Origin: Vicinamibacterales bacterium
Lineage (GTDB): Bacteria; Acidobacteriota; Vicinamibacteria; Vicinamibacterales; UBA2999
DNA: 64,000 nucleotides
Assembly (NCBI GenBank): GCA_041394705.1
Contig: JAWKHS010000016.1
Span: 83,832-147,831, forward strand
Direction of reading: 5' to 3'
The notes under the pieces were generated by a model. It was not told the DNA's origin and searched no databases. It saw only the letters and a list, made by a program, of their open reading frames with translations. Positions 24,001 to 34,642 of this stretch are shown here, piece by piece (the first letter of the stretch is position 1; each line of letters begins with the position of its first letter). The translations under genes and the position numbers were made by a program.

Positions 24001-25142
24001 GACCCCGGCTCCCCCAGCGGCACCACCTGCACTGCCGCATCCGGTACCGCGCTGAGGAAGCGATCCAGGGTCGACCCCCGCCACACGACCTCCCACCGCG
24101 ACCGCGCCGTCTGCCCGAAGATCACGTGCGTCACGCCTTCGCGCTGCGCGAACGCGATCAGGCCGTCGGCCGGGCGATCGGCGTGGACGCGCACGACGGT
24201 CGCGCCCAGGCTCTCGGCCAGCCGAATGTTCCCGGCCAGGGCCTCGGCGTCCTGCGGGCGGATGCGCTCGGGCGTTTCGCGCGGCGTCTCGACGTAGACC
24301 GCGTACCACTTCGAGCCGAGGCGGCCGGCGATCCGCGCGCCGGTGCGTATCACCCGCGGCGCGAGCGCGTTGGAGCTCATGCAGACCATCACGCGCTCCG
24401 GAATCAGCGCCGGCTCGAGCCCCTCGCGCGCCCGATAGCTCGCCGCCTTCTCGCCCACCTCGTCGGCCACGGCCCGCAGCGCCAGTTCGCGCAGCGTCGA
24501 CAGGTTGCCCTTGCGGAAGAAGTTCGACAGCGCCTGCTCGACCTTCTCGGGCTTGTAGACCTTGCCCTCGCGCAGGCGATTGCGCAGTTCCTCGACCGTG
24601 ACGTCGACGTTGATGACCTCGTCGGCGCGATCGAGGAAGGTGTCGGGCACGGTTTCGCGGACGCGCACGCCGGTCACGCGTGCCACGGCGTCGTTCAGCG
24701 TCTCGAGGTGCTGGATGTTCACGGCCGTCATCACGTGGATGCCGGCGTCGAGCAGCGTCAGCACGTCCTGATAGCGCTTCTCGTGTCGACTGCCGGGCAC
24801 GTTCGAGTGCGCCAGTTCGTCGACGACGCACACCTGCGGCCGGCGGGCGAGGATCGCGTCGACGTCCATCTCCTCGAGGACCACCCCCCGGTACGCGACC
24901 TTCCTGCGCGGGACGACCTCGAGGTCGCCCAGTTGCGCTTCGGTCTCGGCGCGCCCGTAGGTCTCCACGAGCCCCGCGACCACGTCGAGCCCCCGCGCGC
25001 GCAGCGCACGGGCCTCGCGGAGCATCGCGTAGGTCTTCCCGACGCCGGGCGCGGCGCCGATGTAGACCCGCAGCCGCGCCCGGTCCTGCGACCGGATCCG
25101 CTCGAGCAGCGCGTCGGCGGAGGGGCGGGAGTCGCCTGTCAT
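23997..25142 (-). CDS. kdpD: KdpD N-terminal sensor protein (KdpD plus USP domains, no kinase)
   Basis: A 381-residue protein equal to the cytoplasmic N-terminal half of KdpD. Residues about 20-230 are the KdpD domain with Walker A GAAPGVGKTYAML and the block VCVVDELAHSNVPGSRHEKR; residues about 245-370 are a universal-stress-protein domain (VMVCMSSNALAPRVIR, then GVTHVIFGQTARSRW). The protein stops where the four-helix and kinase part of E. coli KdpD would begin. In KdpD this half senses ATP/potassium status and, in some species, binds c-di-AMP through the USP region. It follows kdpC by one base and overlaps the next kinase gene. Confidence 0.92.
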   Translation of the reverse strand: MTGDSRPSADALLERIRSQDRARLRVYIGAAPGVGKTYAMLREARALRARGLDVVAGLVETYGRAETEAQLGDLEVVPRRKVAYRGVVLEEMDVDAILARRPQVCVVDELAHSNVPGSRHEKRYQDVLTLLDAGIHVMTAVNIQHLETLNDAVARVTGVRVRETVPDTFLDRADEVINVDVTVEELRNRLREGKVYKPEKVEQALSNFFRKGNLSTLRELALRAVADEVGEKAASYRAREGLEPALIPERVMVCMSSNALAPRVIRTGARIAGRLGSKWYAVYVETPRETPERIRPQDAEALAGNIRLAESLGATVVRVHADRPADGLIAFAQREGVTHVIFGQTARSRWEVVWRGSTLDRFLSAVPDAAVQVVPLGEPGS

Positions 25143-25143
25143 G

Positions 25144-25719
25144 TCACCGCCGGCGGGGTGTCGTTTCGTCGAGCGCCAGGTTCAGCAGCAGCACGTTCAC
25201 CACCGGCTCACCGAACACGCCCAGCTGCCTGGGCTCGATGTGATCCGTCACGAGTTGCCGCAGAACGGCTTCGGCCAGCCCGCGCGCGCGGGCCACGCGC
25301 GGCACCTGGAACTGGGCGGCGGCCGGGCTGATGTGCGGGTCGAGCCCCGATGCCGAGGCCGTCACGAGGTCGATCGGCACCGGAACGCCGGGATTCTCCA
25401 CCTGCCGCCGCGCCACGTCCGCCGCCACGCGGTCGATGAGCGTCCGGTTCGACGGCCCGTAGTTGGAACCCGCCGACGCCGAGGCGTCGTACCCGGCGCC
25501 GGCCGCCGAGGGACGCGAATGGAAGTAGCCGGGCGAGGAGAACGGCTGGCCGATGAGGCGCGATCCGACGACGACGCCGTCTTTCGTGATCAGCTGACCG
25601 TTCGCCTGGTCGGGGAACAGCACCTGCGCGAGGCCGGTGACGGCCAACGGGTAGCCGATGCCCAGCAACATCGTGGTCACCACGGTCATCAGGGCGGCCG
25701 TGACGAGATGGCGGACCAT
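25144..25719 (-). CDS. kdpC: K+-transporting ATPase subunit KdpC
   Basis: A 191-residue subunit with one N-terminal transmembrane helix (MTVVTTMLLGIGYPLAVTGL) and the conserved periplasmic segments GSRLIGQPFSSPGYFHSRPS, SNYGPSN, DLVTASASGLDPHIS and a C-terminal VNVLLLNLALD. KdpC joins KdpB and KdpA in the KdpFABC pump. It starts 10 bases after kdpB. The length is normal for the family (about 190). Confidence 0.97.
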   Translation of the reverse strand: MVRHLVTAALMTVVTTMLLGIGYPLAVTGLAQVLFPDQANGQLITKDGVVVGSRLIGQPFSSPGYFHSRPSAAGAGYDASASAGSNYGPSNRTLIDRVAADVARRQVENPGVPVPIDLVTASASGLDPHISPAAAQFQVPRVARARGLAEAVLRQLVTDHIEPRQLGVFGEPVVNVLLLNLALDETTPRRR

Positions 25720-25729
25720 GGCGACTCCC

Positions 25730-27766
25730 TTACGCGAGCCCGAGGCTCGTGATCACGACGTCGATGACCTTGATGCCGATGAACGGCGCCACGACGCCGC
25801 CCAGGCCGTAGACGAGCAGGTTGCGGCGCAGCAGCGCCGCGGCGCCCAGCGGCCGGAACGCCACGCCTCGCAGCGCCAGCGGCACCAGCGCCACGATGAT
25901 GAGGGCGTTGAAGATGACGGCCGAGAGAATCGCGGACTCCGGCGTCGCCAGCCGCATGACGTTCAGCGCGCCGAGCGCCGGGAAGGCCGCCAGGAACATG
26001 GCCGGGATGATGGCGAAGTACTTGGCCACGTCGTTGGCGATGGAGAACGTGGTGAGCGCTCCGCGGGTCATCAGCAGCTGCTTGCCGCTCTCCACGATCT
26101 CGATGAGCTTCGTGGGGTTGGAGTCGAGATCCACCATGTTGCCGGCCTCCTTCGCCGCCTGCGTGCCGGTGTTCATGGCCACGCCCACGTCGGCCTGGGC
26201 GAGCGCCGGTGCGTCGTTCGTGCCGTCGCCGGTCATCGCCACGAGCTTGCCCGCCTGCTGCTCCCTCTTGATCAGGCGCATCTTGTCTTCCGGCGTGGCT
26301 TCGGCGAGGAAGTCGTCGACGCCGGCCTCCTTGGCGATGGCCGCCGCGGTCAGCGGGTTGTCGCCCGTGATCATCACGGTGCGGATGCCCATCGCCCGCA
26401 GAGCCGCGAAGCGCTCCGCCATGCCTCCCTTGACCACGTCCTTCAAGTGGACGACCCCGAGCACACGTCCCTTGTCTGCGACGACGAGCGGCGTGCCGCC
26501 GGAGCGGGCAATCGTCTCCACCGCAGCCCTGACCTCGGTCGGCGGCGTGCCGCCGTGGCTGGCGACGTAGTTGAAGATCGCGTCCACGGCGCCCTTCCGG
26601 ATCTGGCGGCCGTCGAGGTCCACGCCCGACATGCGCGTCTGGGCCGAGAATCCGACGAACCGGGCTTCGTGGGCCGCCAGCGTGCGGCCGCGGATGTCGA
26701 ACTTCTGCTTCGCCAGCACCACGATCGAGCGGCCCTCCGGCGTCTCGTCGGCGAGCGACGCGAGCTGCGCCGCGTCGGCCAGTTCGCCGGCGGTGGCGCC
26801 CGGGGCCGGCACGAAGTCGGCGGCCTGGCGGTTGCCCAGCGTGATGGTCCCGGTCTTGTCGAGCAGCAGCGTGTGGACGTCGCCGGCCGCTTCCACCGCC
26901 CGGCCGGACATCGCCAGCACGTTGTGCTGGATGAGTCGATCCATGCCGGCGATGCCGATGGCGGAGAGCAGGCCCCCGATGGTGGTGGGGATGAGGCAGA
27001 CCAGCAGCGAGACCAGCACGAACACCGACTGCCGCGCGCCCGAGTAGACCGCGAACGGCTGCAGCGTCACCACTGCCATCAGGAACACGATGGTCAGCCC
27101 GGCGAGCAGGATGTTGAGCGCGATTTCGTTCGGCGTCTTCTGGCGCTCCGCCCCTTCCACCAGGGCGATCATCCGGTCCAGGAAGGTATGGCCCGGATCG
27201 GACGACACGCGCACGATGATGACGTCCGACAGCACGCGCGTGCCTCCGGTGACGGCGGATCGGTCGCCGCCCGCCTCGCGTACGACCGGTGCCGACTCGC
27301 CGGTGATGGCCGACTCGTCCACCGAGGCGACGCCCTCGATGATCTCGCCGTCGGCCGGGATGAACTCCCCGGCCGTCACGCGCACGACGTCGCCCTTGCG
27401 CAGCGACCCGGCCGCCACCGCTTCGACGCCGCCGTCGACGCCGAGACGATGGGCGAGCGTCTCGGTGCGGGTCTTGCGCAGCGTGTCGGCCTGGGCCCTG
27501 CCGCGGCCTTCGGCCATCGCTTCGGCCAGGTTGGCGAAGTACACCGTGGCCCAGAGCCACAGGACGATCTGCAGTTCGAATCCGGACGGCGCTCCGGCGG
27601 CGACGTCGCCGAGGAGCAGCACCGTCGTGAACGCGGCGCCGGCTTCGACCACGAACATCACCGGATTCTCGACGACGACGCGCGGATCGAGCTTGCGCAG
27701 CGCGTCGACCAGGCCGGCGCGGACGAGCGCCGGCTCCCAGATGCTGAGCTTCCGTGCATTGGCCAT
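25730..27766 (-). CDS. kdpB: K+-transporting P-type ATPase subunit KdpB
   Basis: A 678-residue P-type ATPase, full length for KdpB. ATG at 27766 begins MANARKLSIWEPALVRAGL. The phosphorylation motif LLDKTGTITLGN has its Asp at residue 303; the actuator loop reads ITGES; the hinge segment is TGDGTNDAPALAQADVG. Together these show a catalytically intact energy-coupling subunit that hydrolyses ATP to drive K+ import through KdpA. It lies 11 bases downstream of kdpA and 10 upstream of kdpC. Confidence 0.97.
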   Translation of the reverse strand: MANARKLSIWEPALVRAGLVDALRKLDPRVVVENPVMFVVEAGAAFTTVLLLGDVAAGAPSGFELQIVLWLWATVYFANLAEAMAEGRGRAQADTLRKTRTETLAHRLGVDGGVEAVAAGSLRKGDVVRVTAGEFIPADGEIIEGVASVDESAITGESAPVVREAGGDRSAVTGGTRVLSDVIIVRVSSDPGHTFLDRMIALVEGAERQKTPNEIALNILLAGLTIVFLMAVVTLQPFAVYSGARQSVFVLVSLLVCLIPTTIGGLLSAIGIAGMDRLIQHNVLAMSGRAVEAAGDVHTLLLDKTGTITLGNRQAADFVPAPGATAGELADAAQLASLADETPEGRSIVVLAKQKFDIRGRTLAAHEARFVGFSAQTRMSGVDLDGRQIRKGAVDAIFNYVASHGGTPPTEVRAAVETIARSGGTPLVVADKGRVLGVVHLKDVVKGGMAERFAALRAMGIRTVMITGDNPLTAAAIAKEAGVDDFLAEATPEDKMRLIKREQQAGKLVAMTGDGTNDAPALAQADVGVAMNTGTQAAKEAGNMVDLDSNPTKLIEIVESGKQLLMTRGALTTFSIANDVAKYFAIIPAMFLAAFPALGALNVMRLATPESAILSAVIFNALIIVALVPLALRGVAFRPLGAAALLRRNLLVYGLGGVVAPFIGIKVIDVVITSLGLA

Positions 27767-27777
27767 GTGCGGGTCCG

Positions 27778-29550
<1,773 letters not shown>

Positions 29551-29552
29551 GG

Positions 29553-29636
29553 TCAGAACTTCTCCGGCTTCAGCATTGCGTAGACGAGGTAGGCGAGCAG
29601 CAGCACCGCGATCAGCGCACCGACGGCCTCCCTCAT
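29553..29636 (-). CDS. kdpF: KdpF, small K+-ATPase subunit
   Basis: A 27-residue single-helix peptide, MREAVGALIAVLLLAYLVYA followed by MLKPEKF. It matches the size and C-terminal P-E-[KR]-F pattern of KdpF, which stabilises the KdpABC complex in the lipid phase. The start codon overlaps the stop of the 33-residue ORF upstream (ATGA), and the stop lies two bases before kdpA. It was too short for ordinary ORF calling. Confidence 0.92.
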   Translation of the reverse strand: MREAVGALIAVLLLAYLVYAMLKPEKF

Positions 29637-29734
29637 CGCCGATCTCCCCGGTTCAGCGCGCCGCAGACGGCGACGTAGCCCACGCCACTCGCGAAGAACA
29701 GAGCCGTCAGGCCGAGAAACGTCAGGTCGAGCAT
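29633..29734 (-). CDS. 33-residue membrane peptide preceding kdpF
   Basis: A short ORF, MLDLTFLGLTALFFASGVGY then VAVCGALNRGDRR, with one transmembrane helix and a positively charged end. It overlaps kdpF by four bases (ATGA), which argues that it is translated. Similar peptides occur before kdpFABC in other bacteria and are usually unannotated. It could be an extra pump subunit or a translational-coupling leader. No function is established. Confidence 0.7.
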   Translation of the reverse strand: MLDLTFLGLTALFFASGVGYVAVCGALNRGDRR

Positions 29735-29753
29735 GGTCGTCTCCGCCGCCGGC

Positions 29754-30932
29754 CTACCAGGCGCCGGCCTTGTTGCCGAACCACCACACCAGGCCGGCGA
29801 GCGCGGTGTTCTGCGCCCGGCGAAGGCCGCCGGGCTCGGGGCCGGTGAAGACACGCTGGTTCGACCAGTCGCGACGGAACTCGGCCCGCATCAGGAAGCC
29901 GTCGGCGAGCTCGTATTCCGCCGTCGCCGTGATCTCGTGCAGCACCTGGTCGATGCCGCCGAACAGGCCTTCGTCGTCGAGCCGCTCGTAGCGGACGGCC
30001 AGCGCGGTGGACGTCGACACCTGATAGCGCGCGTAGGCGCCCGTTCCCTGCAGGCTCAAGGCGTCGTCCGCGGAGCCGACCTCGTTGGTCACGTAGTTCA
30101 GGTCGAGGCCGACGCCGAGCGCCGGCGTGGCCGACCAGGCCACGTAGCTGTCGAGCACGCGGTAGACGCCGTCGGGGCCCGTGGGCGCGCCGCCGTCCGG
30201 CTGCTCCCGGCCGACGTAGTAGTTGGTGGTCCAGGTGACGCCGCTGCCCGGCTTCACGATGGCCGAGACGTGGCTGCTCTTGTCGTCGTTGAAGTCTTCC
30301 GTCTGCTGGATGCCGTTGGTGAGCATGTACATGACCGTGATCCCGTCGCTGACCGGCAGACTGAGGCGCAGCCCCGCGTGATAGAACGGCAGAAAGTTGA
30401 ACAGGTAGGCGCGCGAGAAGTGGTTGTCGTCCTTCGCGTAGTTGGTTTCGTAGCCGAGGTTCGACGCGAACTTGCCGAAGTCGGCCGTGAGGCCGCGCCC
30501 CACCGGGAACACGTAGGTGCCATAGGCCTGCCAGACGTGCCGGTAGACGTCCGGCCGAGGCTCGTTGGCGGTGCTGCCCTGCACGGTGTCGGTGGCCTGG
30601 CCGAACTGCAGGTCGATCCGGGCGCCGAAGCGCCGGCCTTCGTCCACGGCCGGCGCGCTCTCGATCACGATCGCCACCTGCTGCAGTCCGAAGACGTTCG
30701 CCCGGGTGTCGTAGGCGCGCAACAGGTTCACGCGGTCGTACGGGCGATTCCAGTTGTATTCGTAGAACCCCTCGAGGGTCGCGCCGAGGCGCAGGAACCG
30801 GAGCGGGTCGGCCGGCGCCGGTGTCGAGGTTTCGGCCCGTGTCGGAGGAGCCGGTTCCGTCGTCTGCGCCAGCGCGCGCGGCGACGTCCCGGCGACGAGG
30901 GTGGGGATCAGCAGGATCGGCAGGGCACGCAC
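29754..30932 (-). CDS. Outer-membrane beta-barrel porin of the kdp locus
   Basis: A 392-residue protein starting at GTG 30932 (Shine-Dalgarno GAGGGAG). Residues 1-22 are a signal peptide. From about residue 45 the text is a beta-barrel (LGATLEGFYEYNWNRPYDRV, LQQVAIVIES, GLRLSLPVSDGITVMYMLTN) and ends with an aromatic strand, LVWWFGNKAGAW. It resembles BBP2/OmpL-like porins. Being first in the kdpFABC unit and next to the direct-repeat operator, it probably opens a route for K+ or counter-ions through the outer membrane under potassium limitation; that role is inferred. Confidence 0.82.
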   Translation of the reverse strand: MRALPILLIPTLVAGTSPRALAQTTEPAPPTRAETSTPAPADPLRFLRLGATLEGFYEYNWNRPYDRVNLLRAYDTRANVFGLQQVAIVIESAPAVDEGRRFGARIDLQFGQATDTVQGSTANEPRPDVYRHVWQAYGTYVFPVGRGLTADFGKFASNLGYETNYAKDDNHFSRAYLFNFLPFYHAGLRLSLPVSDGITVMYMLTNGIQQTEDFNDDKSSHVSAIVKPGSGVTWTTNYYVGREQPDGGAPTGPDGVYRVLDSYVAWSATPALGVGLDLNYVTNEVGSADDALSLQGTGAYARYQVSTSTALAVRYERLDDEGLFGGIDQVLHEITATAEYELADGFLMRAEFRRDWSNQRVFTGPEPGGLRRAQNTALAGLVWWFGNKAGAW

Positions 30933-30953
30933 GTGTCGAACTCCCTCTGCCGA

Positions 30954-30959
30954 CGCTAG
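30954..30959 (-). promoter_or_regulatory. Candidate -10 element of the porin-kdpFABC promoter
   Basis: On the minus strand TAGCGT lies between the direct-repeat operator and the porin start, 22 bases before the start codon and 11 bases past the nearest repeat. This is the arrangement expected when an OmpR-family activator replaces a -35 box. It is a weak match. Confidence 0.3.
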
Positions 30960-30968
30960 CGCGCTGCG

Positions 30969-31010
30969 CCTGAGAAGACCTTGAGAAGTACCTGAGAAAC
31001 CCCTGAAACG
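30969..31010. promoter_or_regulatory. kdpE operator: Tandem 11-bp direct repeats, probable KdpE operator
   Basis: Plus-strand half-sites TGAGAAG at 30971, TGAGAAG at 30982, TGAGAAA at 30993 and TGAAAC at 31004 begin at exact 11-base intervals, one helical turn. OmpR-family regulators such as KdpE bind head-to-tail dimers at about this spacing. The array sits between the end of kdpE and the first gene of the porin-kdpFABC unit, about 40 bases from its start codon. Confidence 0.65.
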
Positions 31011-31050
31011 CCGGGGCCGGCCGCCTTCCGGCCGAAGGGCGGCGGGGCGC

Positions 31051-31754
<704 letters not shown>

Positions 31755-31758
<4 letters not shown>

Positions 31759-33314
31759 GCCGGATTGGCCTCGCGGGACGGCCCGGCGGACGCGTCGTCG
31801 GCCGCCGGCACCTCGATCGTGAACTCCGCGCCGCCGCCCGACGCATTGGCCGCCCAGATGCGGCCGTGCTGCGCGGCCAGGAAGCCCCGGGCGATCCAGA
31901 GCCCCATGCCCGTCCCTGACGTGCGGGCCCTGGCGGCGTCGCCCCTGAAGAACCGATCGAAGAGGTGGGGCAGGTCCGCGGGCGCGATGCCCGGCCCCCG
32001 GTCGCGCACGGCGATCCGGAGGCCCTCCCCCGTCGCGCCGGCGCGGACGTCGATCGTGGACGTGTCTGGCGCGTACTGCGCGGCGTTCTCGAGCACGTGC
32101 GCCAGCGCGGCGGCGGTGAGCCGCGGATCCAGGGTCACGGGCACGTCGGGCTCGATCGCCACGTCGAGGCGATGTCCGTGGAGGGTGTGCTCCACCAGCT
32201 CGCGCGCGGCCGCCACGATCTCCGACGGATGGACGCGTCGGGTGCTGCGTGCCACGCCGCCGGCATCCAGCCGCGCCATGTCCATCAGGTTCTGGAACAG
32301 TCGCGCGAGGCGTTCCACCTCGGCCTGGATGAGCTCGCCCTGCTCTGCGCGATCCGCGGCGGAGAGCGCGTCCGCCTGCAGGTTGGCCGCCGCCACGCGG
32401 ATCGCCGTCAGCGGCGTACGAAGGTCGTGCCCGATCGACGCGAGCAGTGCGGACTTCAGCGCCTCGCTCTGGCGCGTCAGCTCGGCGGTCTTGCGCTCCT
32501 GCAGCAGCGCCGTCCGCTCGACGGCGATGGCCACGACTCCGGCCAGCGCGTCGAGCGTGCCGGCGTCGACGGGCCGCCCCGAGGCGGCCAGCAGCCCTAT
32601 CGCGCGCGTGCCCGCGCGCAGCGGCACGAGCCGCACGGCCCTCCCTTCGGCATGCGTCTCCCGGTGTCCCGAATAGGTGCGCGAGTGTGCGTCGAACTCG
32701 AGCGTCGTCTGCGCGGCGGCGAGGGCGGTGGTGAGTTCCGGAGGGTCCAGGGCGAGGGTCAGCGGGCCGGCGGCCGACACGTCCCAGCCGCCGCCGGCCG
32801 GCAGGGCGATGGCGAGGAACTCCAGGTCGAAACGCCGGGCGACGGCCCGTGCCAGCGCGGTGAGGGCGTCGCGGCTCTCCGGGAGCACGAGCACGTCGCG
32901 GCTGAGATCGAACAGGCGCGCCAGTTCGTCGCGCCGCGAGATCGCTTCCGCCGTCCGGGTCCTGGCTACCAGGGACAGGTTGCTGCCGACCACGCTCACG
33001 GCCAGGAAGGCCACGAGGGCGAGCCAGTTCTGGGGATCGGCCACCGTGAACGTCCCGACGGGCGGCAGGAAGAAGTAGTTGAACGAGAGGACGGCGACCA
33101 TCGAGACGCCGATGGCCACGCCCAGGCTCGACGTGGCGGCCGCGACCAGCACGACCAGGAGGAAGGTGGTGGAGACGACGGCCGCGTTCGACACCGCCAG
33201 CCAGCGGTAGAGCACCGTGATCGCGACGACGCCGGCGGCGCCGAGGGCGAGGCGCAGCGGGCCGGTGGACGCGGGCGTCATGCCTGGCGACCGGTCGGAG
33301 GGGAGTCCTGCCAC
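31755..33314 (-). CDS. KdpD C-terminal-half histidine kinase (DUF4118, GAF, HisKA, HATPase)
   Basis: A 519-residue kinase corresponding to the second half of KdpD. Four closely spaced helices (about 20-125), with the marker SFNYFFLPPVGTFTV, form the DUF4118 module; a GAF-like domain (about 140-275) follows, then HisKA with SIGHDLRTPLTAIRVA and a HATPase domain (LENAAQYAP, DRGPGIA, GTGMGLWIARGF). The N-terminal KdpD/USP sensor is absent; it is encoded separately at 23997-25142. GTG at 33314 directly follows the TAG of the DUF6265 gene; ATG at 33281 is an alternative start. It is translationally coupled to kdpE and should phosphorylate it. Confidence 0.9.
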
Positions 33315-33803
33315 CTATGGCTCGCAGGCCGCCCGCGCCATCGGGTATTCGATGCGGCGTCCGGATCCGCCCGCGCCGCCGTCGATCCAGGCCGTGAGGT
33401 GCGTCCCGTCCACCTTCCGGTAGCCGATGCGCTTCGGGAAGTCGTGCGCGGCGTTCTCGAACACGATCGCGCCGTCGGCGTTCGACGAGGCCGTGAATTC
33501 GGTGGGCGGCCCGCCCCGGGGCTGGGCCACGTAGACCGGCGTGCCGGCCTTCAGCACGACGCGCAGGAACTCGAAGTCGACGAGCGCGCCGCCCTTCAGC
33601 GTGTAGGAGACGCCGAACATGGCGGCGTCACCCGCCACGGTCCAGCGCTCCGTCACGCGCGCCCCGGCGGACCCGCCCGTCCAGCATCCGGCCATCCACT
33701 GCGGGAGGGCGGACTGGGCGGCCGTCGCGGCCGGGGTCGACAGCGCGAGGCCCAGGGCGAGCCCGCCGGCCGCGGCGATCCCACGCAGACGGCAGGACGG
33801 CAT
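33315..33803 (-). CDS. DUF6265-like exported protein
   Basis: A 162-residue protein from ATG at 33803 with a signal peptide (residues about 8-28). The mature part opens LPQWMAGCWTGGSAGARVTE and continues with MFGVSYTLKGGALVDFEFLR and HDFPKRIGYRKVDGTHLTAWI, the blocks of a lipocalin-like family usually annotated DUF6265. The role is unknown. It sits between the dipeptidase gene (16 bases upstream) and the kinase gene (no gap), so a single transcript could span all of them. Confidence 0.72.
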   Translation of the reverse strand: MPSCRLRGIAAAGGLALGLALSTPAATAAQSALPQWMAGCWTGGSAGARVTERWTVAGDAAMFGVSYTLKGGALVDFEFLRVVLKAGTPVYVAQPRGGPPTEFTASSNADGAIVFENAAHDFPKRIGYRKVDGTHLTAWIDGGAGGSGRRIEYPMARAACEP

Positions 33804-33819
33804 GGCCACGCGGGCGCCG

Positions 33820-34491
33820 CTACCGGCGCGCCGACGCTTCCTTGAAGGAGATGTCGAGGATCGGGTACTCCGTCCAGTCCTTGTAGTTGAAGTGCCACCA
33901 CTCGTTCGGCTCGACCGTGAATCCCTGCGCCTCCATGGTGCGCCGCAGCAGATCCCGCTTGGCTCGCGCTTCCGGCGGACCGCCCTGGTAGTCCGGGTAG
34001 GAGCGGAGCGACGCCTCGTCGTAGCCGCCGGGCATCCGCACGGCCTCGCCCGTGGCCAGGTCGTACATCGTCAGGTCCACCGCGCAGCCGCGATTGTGCT
34101 TGGAACCAGACTTCGGATCCGCCACGAACTCCTGCATGGGCGTGCCCTCCGTCATGTCCCAGAACAGCTTCGTGATCGTCCAGGGGCGGTAGCCGTCGTG
34201 GATGAGGAGGCCGTAGCCGAGCGGCGCCAGCGCGAGGTGGGCTTTCACGAGCGCCTCGGCGGCCGGTCGCTGCAGGAACGCCCGGGCTTCCGGGTACACG
34301 GGCTTGCCGAGGAAGTTGTTGGCGCCGGCGTACCGGATGTCGATCTTGATGCCGGGGTCGAGGGTCACGAGCTCGACGAGGTCGGCCTTTCGGGTGGCCT
34401 TCGGATCGCGCGGCGGACCATCCTGCCGGGCGAGGCCCGGGCCGCCGATGGCGAGCACGAGGAGGACGGTGGCGGCAAGACGTCGCGTCAT
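33820..34491 (-). CDS. D-alanyl-D-alanine dipeptidase (VanX/DdpX family, peptidase M15D)
   Basis: A 223-residue protein from ATG at 34491 with signal peptide MTRRLAATVLLVLAIGGPGL. The catalytic elements of VanX are all present: Arg in HDGYRPWTI, zinc ligands His and Asp in SKHNRGCAVDLTMYD, and catalytic Glu with the third ligand His in EPNEWWHFN. It should hydrolyse D-Ala-D-Ala. With an export signal and no vanHA genes nearby, a role in periplasmic peptidoglycan turnover or D-Ala use, as for DdpX or PcgL, is more likely than vancomycin resistance. Confidence 0.9.
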   Translation of the reverse strand: MTRRLAATVLLVLAIGGPGLARQDGPPRDPKATRKADLVELVTLDPGIKIDIRYAGANNFLGKPVYPEARAFLQRPAAEALVKAHLALAPLGYGLLIHDGYRPWTITKLFWDMTEGTPMQEFVADPKSGSKHNRGCAVDLTMYDLATGEAVRMPGGYDEASLRSYPDYQGGPPEARAKRDLLRRTMEAQGFTVEPNEWWHFNYKDWTEYPILDISFKEASARR

Positions 34492-34642
34492 GGCCCCTAG
34501 CCTACCTCCGGTCGGCGACGCCGTCGACGGCACGAGTGGAGCCGGTGCCCGGGGCGATCCCTTCCTCCGGCTTCGCCAACTGACGCTGTACGATCATCTC
34601 CGCCGGACGAAGGGATCACCCCGGACACCGGCGTGGTGGAAG

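Noticed and set aside
33820..34491. Vancomycin resistance locus, because of the VanX-type dipeptidase
   Set aside because: There is no vanH, vanA-type ligase or vanRS nearby, and the protein has an export signal; peptidoglycan or D-Ala turnover is more likely.
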